Below, in pieces: positions 1 through 5,180 of a DNA stretch of 6,793 nucleotides. Every line of letters starts with the position of its first letter. Position 1 is the first letter of the stretch. Source of the DNA: Chloroflexota bacterium (GTDB taxonomy: Bacteria > Chloroflexota > Chloroflexia > Thermomicrobiales > UBA6265). The stretch covers positions 1 through 6,793 of the forward strand of contig JAFAEA010000380.1 in assembly GCA_023424355.1 (NCBI GenBank). Direction: 5' to 3'. The position numbers and the translations under genes were made by a program. The notes below the pieces were generated by a model that ran no database searches, had not been told where the DNA came from, and saw only the letters and a list, made by a program, of their open reading frames with translations.

Positions 1-654
1 GTCTGCCAGCGATCCCGCGCCGGCCACCTGCCCCTGATGCATGATCACCATGTGATCGGCGAGAGAAAGAGCTTCCTCGCGGTCGTGGGAGACATGCAGG
101 AACAACACCCCTGTTTGACGCTGAATTCGTTTTAACTCTCGCCGCATGGTTTGGCGAAGTTCTAGATCCAGTGCTCCAAGCGGTTCATCCAGCATCACCA
201 CGCGAGGTCGCACCGCAAGAGCCCTGGCCAACGCAACGCGCTGCTGCTGCCCACCAGAAAGTGTCTCGGGCTTGCGCTGGTCATAGCCGGAAAGACCCAC
301 AAGTTCGAGCATTTCTCGGATTCGCGTTCTCCGCTCGTCAGCGGGTATCCCTTGCTGTTCCAGCCCAAAGCCGATGTTATCGGCGATGGTGAGATGCGGG
401 AACAATGCATACTGCTGAAACACCGATGCCACAGGTCGATGATGTGGCGGCAACTCGCTGATCTCCTCGTGTCCAAGGCTGATACAGCCGCTATCGATGG
501 GAACATGCCCGGCAATGGCACGCAGAAGCGTCGTCTTCCCGCTACCGGATTGCCCCACGATCACGGTATATCCGGACTCCGGAAACTGCACATCGATATC
601 GATGAGCACGCGATTGTCGCCATAGCTTTTCTGTACGGAACTCAGCGAAAGCAA
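1..654 (-). CDS. ABC transporter ATP-binding protein, PotA/CysA/FbpC-like (3' end outside window)
   Basis: Nucleotide-binding subunit of an ABC transporter, expected to hydrolyse ATP on the cytoplasmic face of a permease. The visible 218 residues carry the full motif set in order: Walker A GQSGSGKT (34-41), Q-loop VFQQYALFP (78-86), signature LSGGQQQR (132-139), Walker B VVMLDEP (152-158), D-loop GALD (160-163) and H-loop His190 in HVSHD. The Q-loop and signature wording matches the importer group that includes PotA, CysA and FbpC, which usually have about 230-370 residues, so a C-terminal regulatory domain may lie beyond the left edge. Substrate cannot be told. The start is taken as TTG at 654 because AGGAAGG lies 8 bases upstream and the protein then begins MLSLSSVQKSYG, as is usual for the family. 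An in-frame ATG at 708 would overlap the esterase by about 50 bases and add an unlikely basic extension. It follows the esterase stop by 4 bases, so the two are probably co-translated. Confidence 0.93.
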   Translation of the reverse strand, partial: MLSLSSVQKSYGDNRVLIDIDVQFPESGYTVIVGQSGSGKTTLLRAIAGHVPIDSGCISLGHEEISELPPHHRPVASVFQQYALFPHLTIADNIGFGLEQQGIPADERRTRIREMLELVGLSGYDQRKPETLSGGQQQRVALARALAVRPRVVMLDEPLGALDLELRQTMRRELKRIQRQTGVLFLHVSHDREEALSLADHMVIMHQGQVAGAGSLAD

Positions 655-658
655 TCGA

Positions 659-1402
659 TCAGCCTTCCTGCACGGGGAGAATCTTCTCGATGCCCAATGC
701 TTGGGCATGCTGCTCCAGCGCGGATTGCACGTGTGTGTCCCAGTAGTCCCACTCGTGCGCACCCGGATGCTCGGAGTACGAATGCTCCAGGCCGATCTCG
801 GTGAGATACTCATCGAACCGGCGATTTTCATCCAGCAGATAGTCTTCGGTTCCGCAATCAAAAGTGATGATCGGTTTGTTGGCGGCTCCGACCAGCTTTT
901 TGGCGTGGTAGCGAACGTCAGTATCAGCCGGATCGGCGAACGCGCTGGATTCAACCATTCCTTCCCATTCAAACTTGGATGAATGGGACCAGATCGACGC
1001 AAATCGATCCGGGTACTTGAGGCCCAGCCGCATGGCGCCGTAACCACCCATGGAGAGACCGCCGATCGCCCACGGACCATCGGTGACGTTGAACATGCTT
1101 TTCAGATGGTTGGTGATATCCGTGATGATGAGCGATTCGTAATTGCGCTTGCCGATGCGCTCGTGACCGATCCAATCCAGATACGCACCGGTACCGCTAT
1201 CCGGCATCACGATCATCACCGGATAGTCAGCGGAGTGGCGCAGAAGGTTCGATCTCGTCACCCAGCCGGAATGGCTATCGCTAAGCCCGTGAAGTTGGAA
1301 CAACACAGGATACGGACCCTCACCCACGCGCGGAAGAATGACGGAATATGAGACATGCTGGCCCATGGCCGGGCTCATAAACTCAATGGTGGCAAGCGAC
1401 AT
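659..1402 (-). CDS. Alpha/beta-hydrolase, putative esterase (esterase D / PF00756-like)
   Basis: Predicted 247-residue cytoplasmic serine hydrolase; no signal peptide or membrane segment is seen. The nucleophile elbow is GLSMGGYG with Ser117 in GxSxG. The likely acid is Asp187 in DCGTEDYLL, and the catalytic histidine is His216 in PGAHEWDYWD, a wording typical of the esterase D / S-formylglutathione hydrolase / antigen-85 group. HGLSD at 38-42 probably forms the oxyanion-hole loop. Length is normal for single-domain members (about 250-280). The ATG at 1402 is preceded by a modest purine-rich GAGAGA. The family cleaves small acyl or carbohydrate esters, but the substrate cannot be read here; the S-formylglutathione role is only one possibility. 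It is first of a two-gene unit with the ABC ATPase, which could mean hydrolysis of an imported ester, but that is inference. Confidence 0.9.
   Translation of the reverse strand: MSLATIEFMSPAMGQHVSYSVILPRVGEGPYPVLFQLHGLSDSHSGWVTRSNLLRHSADYPVMIVMPDSGTGAYLDWIGHERIGKRNYESLIITDITNHLKSMFNVTDGPWAIGGLSMGGYGAMRLGLKYPDRFASIWSHSSKFEWEGMVESSAFADPADTDVRYHAKKLVGAANKPIITFDCGTEDYLLDENRRFDEYLTEIGLEHSYSEHPGAHEWDYWDTHVQSALEQHAQALGIEKILPVQEG
663..669 (-). promoter_or_regulatory. Ribosome binding site deciding a TTG start for the ABC ATPase
   Basis: The minus strand reads AGGAAGG here, 8 bases before TTG at 654, inside the last codons of the esterase. This good Shine-Dalgarno match supports the TTG start over the in-frame ATG at 708 and implies translational coupling with the esterase. 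Confidence 0.6.
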
Positions 1403-1467
1403 TTATCTCTCACTTTCAACAACGGATTGGTTTGAATCAGTGTGCCGCAATCCTCCGGTTGCCACAA

Positions 1468-1511
1468 GGAACACCGGCCGGGATTCCTCCCGACCGGTGT
1501 TCCACTTTTTT
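1468..1511. terminator. Strong imperfect hairpin with T-tract on the plus strand
   Basis: Arms 1468-1483 and 1488-1503 pair over 16 positions with a single mismatch (1478/1493) around a four-base loop TTCC. On the plus strand, TTTTTT follows at 1506-1511, two bases after the stem, as in an intrinsic terminator. The genes on both sides are on the minus strand. The hairpin sits 24 bases past the stop codon of the 1528-2328 gene and is the natural end of that transcript, but on that strand the stem is followed only by TTGTGG. It separates the 2TM gene pair from the esterase unit. Confidence 0.6.
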
Positions 1512-1527
1512 CGATTGTTCTCGTGAT

Positions 1528-2328
1528 CTATGCACCTGTGCCGAGATTGAGCATCTCGCGGGCGACTTCGAGATCGATCATGGTGCCACGATGCACGCGC
1601 TCGTATACCTGGTCGGCACGCTCGGTAATTCGAGGCAGATCCTTCTGCTCCACGTCCTGCAGGAGCGCCTTGGCGCTCTGGATATCGCGGCTGGCGAGGC
1701 GATCGTATTCCACGAAGATCTTGTGAGCTGGCTCGATGAACGATCCGGCGAAATCGCGGGCGAGCGGGAGCTCATCCGTTTGGCCCTCAAGCGCAAGGAG
1801 CGTGTTTTCGATAGAGCCCACTGCCTGTAGCGCGCTGCGACGAGCAGATGCTGTGCGCATATTGCGGCCGATAGCGCGCATTTCGTCGACCTTATCCAAA
1901 CCATCCAGCACGATTTTATCGAGCTCGGAGTTGGCGCTTACCGGTTCCTTGCGGAGATTCGGCATCGAGACTGGTTCGCGAGCCTTATCGACCATGCGGC
2001 CGGAAACACCAGCATTCGAGGTGAGCCAGGCAAAGCCACCATGGATAGCCAGGAATGCGCCCCAGCCAACCGCCGGGAATACCATCCACAACATGCCATC
2101 CCAGGTGAAGACGTTGATAAGGAACAACATGGCCATAATCACGCCGTATACCATGGCGTGCATGAGAAACGTGGTCATCACGAATACGCGAAATCCGCGG
2201 AATCGTTCTGGACGGCGGCCCTGGTATTTCCGTCGTGTTCCGGCGCGGCGATCACGCTCCAGACGGATTCCCCAACGAGGCTCAGGAGTATCAGAATGTC
2301 GGTTTGATTGGGTCATTAATGCACTCAC
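1528..2328 (-). CDS. 2TM-domain membrane protein with XpaC-like helical C-terminus (downstream paralog)
   Basis: Predicted 266-residue inner-membrane protein of unknown function. Residues 1-50 are hydrophilic and arginine-rich. Two hydrophobic helices follow at about 55-74 and 79-100, separated by a short turn and ending in WGAFLAIHG, the pattern of the 2TM domain (PF13239). Residues about 133-262 form a charged helical region containing LARDF, YDRLASRD and HRGTMIDLEVAREM. This region aligns without gaps to the C-terminus of the gene upstream and resembles the XpaC family (5-bromo-4-chloroindolyl phosphate hydrolysis protein) in its order of motifs; that link is inference. The start is GTG at 2328, with AGAGG seven bases upstream overlapping the previous stop codon; an ATG four codons in is the alternative. 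No catalytic residues are apparent. The cationic N-terminus, absent from the paralog, may bind lipid or nucleic acid. Confidence 0.85.
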   Translation of the reverse strand: MSALMTQSNRHSDTPEPRWGIRLERDRRAGTRRKYQGRRPERFRGFRVFVMTTFLMHAMVYGVIMAMLFLINVFTWDGMLWMVFPAVGWGAFLAIHGGFAWLTSNAGVSGRMVDKAREPVSMPNLRKEPVSANSELDKIVLDGLDKVDEMRAIGRNMRTASARRSALQAVGSIENTLLALEGQTDELPLARDFAGSFIEPAHKIFVEYDRLASRDIQSAKALLQDVEQKDLPRITERADQVYERVHRGTMIDLEVAREMLNLGTGA

Positions 2329-2335
2329 TTTGTTG

Positions 2336-2340
2336 CCTCT
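2336..2340 (-). promoter_or_regulatory. Ribosome binding site overlapping the upstream stop codon
   Basis: AGAGG on the minus strand begins within the TAG stop of the 2339-3112 gene and lies seven bases before the GTG start at 2328. It supports the GTG start and indicates translational coupling of the two paralogs. Confidence 0.55.
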
Positions 2341-3112
2341 ATTCTACGCGCGCGGTCTGGATGGGTGTATCCAGCGCCATCATTTCGCGGGCAACTTCCA
2401 GGTCGATCAGATTGCCGCGATGCAGGCGATCGTAAACTGCATCGAGCCTCTTCACGAGCGCCGGGAAGTCGTTCTCCTCCACTTCGCGCAAGGTCGATTG
2501 GGCGGATGGGAGGTCTCGCAAAGCAAGCCGGCTGTAATCGTTCAGGAGCTTGCCGACGGGCACAAGTAATCCGTTGAGAAAATCTCGAGCCAGCAACACT
2601 TCACCAGGCTGCTCTTCAATAGCCAGCAAAATGTCATCTGCCTTGCTCACCATGGTCATGGCATCGCGTCGTGGTTGCCCGTGCGGGAGGCGTCGTGCAC
2701 TTCCGCGCATATCGTCGACCACTTCCTGGCCGCGGCGAATAATGGTTTGGATCTCTGTCTGGCTTGGCGCCTTCTCGATGGGAGTCACGGCAGCTCGGGC
2801 TGGCTGTGGGTCTGTGCCGTCTTCTTCCTTGTCGCGCTGCGTCACTTTGTCGATTCGCTCAACCACGGCTTTGGCCAGGTGCGTCCCATCGCCCATGAAC
2901 ACATCCACCGCGTGGAATGCGAGGCCGATACCCCAGAAGAACGCGACCCAGAGGAACCACAGGCTATCGGGGCTGGTGACCACATTGAGGATCATCAGGG
3001 ACCCAATCACAATGGCGTACGCAGTGAGATGCTCGATGAATTCCTTCATCTTGTTGATTCGCTTCTCCTGCGGTGTTGGTTCTGGTTTGTTCTTGCGCCA
3101 GTGCTTCCCCAT
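2339..3112 (-). CDS. 2TM-domain membrane protein with XpaC-like helical C-terminus (upstream paralog)
   Basis: Predicted 257-residue inner-membrane protein, first gene of the paralogous pair. After a short basic start come two hydrophobic helices at about 27-45 and 51-70, with LNVVTSPDSLWFLWV and WGIGLAFH, a good match to the 2TM domain found alone or on sensor and regulatory proteins. Residues about 72-125 look like a variable charged linker. The C-terminal region (125-250) carries LARDF, YSRLALRD, LREVEENDFP and HRGNLIDLEVAREM, aligning without gaps to the next gene. XpaC-like identity is inferred from the pattern of this region, not from a search. The ATG at 3112 has GGAAGGG seven bases upstream, a strong ribosome binding site. 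The gene is divergent from the PPOX gene. No enzymatic motif is seen; a scaffold or stress-related membrane role is possible but unproven. Confidence 0.87.
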   Translation of the reverse strand: MGKHWRKNKPEPTPQEKRINKMKEFIEHLTAYAIVIGSLMILNVVTSPDSLWFLWVAFFWGIGLAFHAVDVFMGDGTHLAKAVVERIDKVTQRDKEEDGTDPQPARAAVTPIEKAPSQTEIQTIIRRGQEVVDDMRGSARRLPHGQPRRDAMTMVSKADDILLAIEEQPGEVLLARDFLNGLLVPVGKLLNDYSRLALRDLPSAQSTLREVEENDFPALVKRLDAVYDRLHRGNLIDLEVAREMMALDTPIQTARVE

Positions 3113-3163
3113 CGTGGTGCCCTTCCAAGAGATTCCATATCAGGTTACTATTTGTAATCATAG

Positions 3164-3201
3164 GTGATGGACTTCAGCGTATGTTGGCGCAAATCCATCA
3201 C
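3164..3201. promoter_or_regulatory. Spaced inverted repeat in the divergent intergenic region
   Basis: GTGATGGACTT (3164-3174) and AAATCCATCAC (3191-3201) are inverted copies matching at 10 of 11 positions, separated by 16 bases. They lie between the divergent 2TM pair and PPOX gene, 52 bases before the former's start codon, as a dimeric repressor site or a 5' leader hairpin might. No convincing -35/-10 pair was found on either strand of 3113-3294. Confidence 0.4.
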
Positions 3202-3233
3202 GTTGTACATAAACTATAGAATCCTCTGCAAAG

Positions 3234-3255
3234 CCGGATATACCGGATAACCGGA
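3234..3255. repeat. Short direct repeat CCGGATA / CCGGATA / CCGGA
   Basis: Three closely spaced copies of a CCGGA core begin at 3234, 3243 and 3251, the first two extending to CCGGATA. They lie 40-60 bases upstream of the PPOX start. The spacing of 8-9 bases is close to a helical turn, so a regulator site is possible, but chance cannot be excluded at this length. Confidence 0.3.
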
Positions 3256-3294
3256 AGATTCGATTGCCTGTTCTGCATAGTGGAAAGTCTCAAC

Positions 3295-3693
3295 ATGATT
3301 GCTATCCCCTCCAGTCACATTGATCTCCTCGATCGTCCTGTTGTCGTCACCCTCGTTACAGTGATGCCAGATGGTCAGCCACAGGCCACACCAGTCTGGA
3401 TTGATACCAAGGACGGTGTACTGCGTGTGAACACCGTTGCCGGTCGGCAGAAGCACACCAACCTGCAGGAGCGTCCGATGGCGACGGTACTTGCCATCGA
3501 TCCGGACGATCCGATGCGATGGATGGAGATCCGCGGCAAGGTTGTGTGGGAATCCGAAGGCGATGAGCGCACACTGATCGACAAGCTCGCGCACGACTAC
3601 CTCGGCGAGGAAATCTACCCGTGGCACAACGACAGCGATCGTCGTGTCACATTCCACATCGAACCGGAACGGGTGGTTACCAGCGGCAAATAA
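3295..3693 (+). CDS. PPOX-class (F420- or flavin-dependent) oxidoreductase
   Basis: Predicted 132-residue soluble enzyme of the pyridoxamine-5'-phosphate-oxidase-like split beta-barrel superfamily, which works as a dimer. Visible family signs are TLVTVMPDGQPQATPVWI (19-36), the cofactor phosphate-binding stretch GRQKHTNLQERP (50-61), the strand MEIRGKVV (77-84) and DYLGEEIYPW (101-110) near the C-terminus. The short length and wording fit the TIGR03618-type group (Rv1155/Rv2074 relatives), whose members use F420H2 and whose substrates are often unknown; flavin or haem binding would be alternatives. The start is ATG at 3295 because GGAAAG lies seven bases before it; a GTG at 3280 would add only five residues and leave no ribosome binding site. 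It is divergent from the 2TM pair and followed by its own terminator, so it looks monocistronic. Confidence 0.9.
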   Translation: MIAIPSSHIDLLDRPVVVTLVTVMPDGQPQATPVWIDTKDGVLRVNTVAGRQKHTNLQERPMATVLAIDPDDPMRWMEIRGKVVWESEGDERTLIDKLAHDYLGEEIYPWHNDSDRRVTFHIEPERVVTSGK

Positions 3694-3706
3694 TCCCGGA
3701 AAGTAC

Positions 3707-3745
3707 AGAGCCGAATCGGATATCCGATTCGGCTCTTTCCCGTTT
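3707..3745 (+). terminator. Terminator with 30-base perfect palindrome
   Basis: Positions 3707-3721 and 3722-3736 are perfect reverse complements with no spacer, centred on GATATC. As RNA the centre must open to form a loop, leaving about 13 pairs. The plus strand continues TTTCCCGTTTTT, giving a split T-tract. The stem starts 13 bases after the PPOX stop codon and ends about 90 bases before the MFS start, so it most likely ends the PPOX transcript. Confidence 0.75.
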
Positions 3746-3824
3746 TTCGAACCTCTGGCACAATCAACACCGTTACCCCCAAAGATGCGGGCAGAAAACT
3801 GGCGCTGAGAGAAAGAGTTGGCAG

Positions 3825-5087
3825 GTGTCCGAATTAACGTCACCCCGAATTCTCGGGTTGCAGAAGCGCATTGTTTATACACTCGCCGGAGCCCAGATTC
3901 TGGGCGGAGTCGGCGTTGCCAGCGGTGCGGCCGTGGGTGCACTTCTGGCCGCAGAATTGGCGAGCGATGCCTTTAGCGGTATCAGCGCGGCCTCCTCCGT
4001 AATTGGTGCAGCCATCATCGCCATCCCGGTCACACGGCTGATGAGCACAACCGGCCGTCGGCATGGATTGGTGTTGGCGTATCTGATCGGTATCATCGGG
4101 GCGATCATTATCATCGTCGGCGCGAAAATGGGGCAAATCGCCATCGCCTTGCCAGGTATGTTCCTGATGGGTGGTGGCACCACTGCCACACTCCAGAGTC
4201 GATATGCCGCAACTGATCTCGCCCAACCACAAAATCGGGGGCGAGATCTTTCCGTGGTGGTTTGGGCAACAACCATCGGATCGGTGGTGGGACCGAACCT
4301 CGCTGAAACCATGGGCGATCTGGCCGAGAAAATCTCGCTGCCTCGTCTTTCGGGTCCCTACCTGATGACGATTGTGGTTTTCGCTGCCGCATTGATTCTC
4401 GTTGAATTGATGTTGCGACCTGATCCGCTGACCGTTCACAACGAGATCACGGGGATCGACAAACTGGCCGCCAAGACGAAGCCAATGCCGCTGCAGGATG
4501 CACTCAAGGTGATTCTGGCCGTTCCATCCGCCAAGGTCGGGCTGGCCAGCATGGCACTCGGTCAGGCAGTGATGGTTTCGGTGATGAGTATGACTCCGGT
4601 GCATCTGCGGCATGCAGACGCATCGCTCGGGGTGATCGGCGCCATCATCAGCGGTCACATCGCTGGTATGTACATCGCCTCCCCGCTCGTGGGAATCGCG
4701 ACCGATCGGATTGGTCGACGACCGGTGATCATGACCGGAATTATGATCCTGTTCGGGTCATTCCTGCTCGCCGGCACTGCCAGTGGCCATGATCACAATC
4801 AGCTTGCCCTCGGCCTGTTCATGCTGGGGCTGGGCTGGAGTTGCACCATGATCGCAGGCAGCACGCTTCTAACCGAATCGTTGCCGGTAGATACGCGTCC
4901 GCGCACCCAGGGTGCGGCTGATCTTTCGATGGGCATCTGTGGTGCCGCAGCCGGATTGTTATCCGGTGTGATTGTGGGCGTGGGTTCTTACACCATTCTC
5001 AACATCATCGCTGGCGGTATCGTGGCCTGGCTGACATTTATCGTGATTCGCGAACGGTGGATGGCATCTCCTTCGCCATCCACCTAA
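3825..5087 (+). CDS. Major facilitator superfamily (MFS) transporter
   Basis: Predicted 420-residue polytopic inner-membrane transporter with the usual MFS size and about twelve hydrophobic segments in two halves joined by a charged stretch (around DKLAAKTKPMPLQDAL). The loop between helices 2 and 3 holds RLMSTTGRR (71-79), a degenerate motif A, and the matching loop in the second half holds the good DRIGRR (294-299). Such proteins move small molecules, often by proton exchange, and many are drug exporters; the substrate cannot be inferred. The start is GTG at 3825, with GAAAGAG seven bases upstream. The frame stays open back to 3621, but that stretch overlaps the PPOX gene and its terminator palindrome and is not plausibly coding. 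Independent transcription is likely, yet no clear promoter was found in 3746-3824. Confidence 0.92.
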   Translation: MSELTSPRILGLQKRIVYTLAGAQILGGVGVASGAAVGALLAAELASDAFSGISAASSVIGAAIIAIPVTRLMSTTGRRHGLVLAYLIGIIGAIIIIVGAKMGQIAIALPGMFLMGGGTTATLQSRYAATDLAQPQNRGRDLSVVVWATTIGSVVGPNLAETMGDLAEKISLPRLSGPYLMTIVVFAAALILVELMLRPDPLTVHNEITGIDKLAAKTKPMPLQDALKVILAVPSAKVGLASMALGQAVMVSVMSMTPVHLRHADASLGVIGAIISGHIAGMYIASPLVGIATDRIGRRPVIMTGIMILFGSFLLAGTASGHDHNQLALGLFMLGLGWSCTMIAGSTLLTESLPVDTRPRTQGAADLSMGICGAAAGLLSGVIVGVGSYTILNIIAGGIVAWLTFIVIRERWMASPSPST

Positions 5088-5115
5088 ATCCAGAAAGTGC
5101 GCGAGACAGAACAGC

Positions 5116-5145
5116 CGGGCCGGCAATGCCGGCCCGTTTGTCTTT
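5116..5145 (+). terminator. Intrinsic terminator after the MFS gene
   Basis: A perfect nine-pair GC-only stem (5116-5124 with 5128-5136) around an AAT loop is followed by TTTGTCTTTAT on the plus strand. It begins 28 bases past the MFS stop codon. On the minus strand the stem lacks a T-run, so it is mainly a plus-strand terminator, though it may also help stop the convergent gene. Confidence 0.8.
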
Positions 5146-5168
5146 ATCCGTTCCCGTCAGGGAAGGAT
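5146..5168 (-). terminator. Possible hairpin at the end of the repeat-protein gene
   Basis: Arms 5146-5155 and 5160-5168 pair over nine bases with one bulged base (5150) and a four-base loop. The hairpin lies 12 bases downstream of the minus-strand stop codon at 5181. No T-tract follows on that strand, so its role as a terminator is uncertain; together with the neighbouring hairpin it could end transcription from the right. Confidence 0.35.
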
Positions 5169-5180
5169 TGGGGGGTCCTG

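Noticed and set aside
1736..2569. Open plus-strand frame of 277 codons across the 2TM gene pair
   Set aside because: It spans the junction of two well-supported minus-strand paralogs, is low-complexity in Arg, Ser and Pro, and shows no domain.
3621..3824. N-terminal extension of the MFS frame
   Set aside because: It overlaps the end of the PPOX gene in another frame and reads through the terminator palindrome, whereas GTG at 3825 has a ribosome binding site and gives normal family length.
3840..4658. Open minus-strand frame of 272 codons within the MFS gene
   Set aside because: Its composition is rich in His, Gln and Asp without hydrophobic pattern or motif, while the plus strand clearly encodes membrane helices and MFS motif A.
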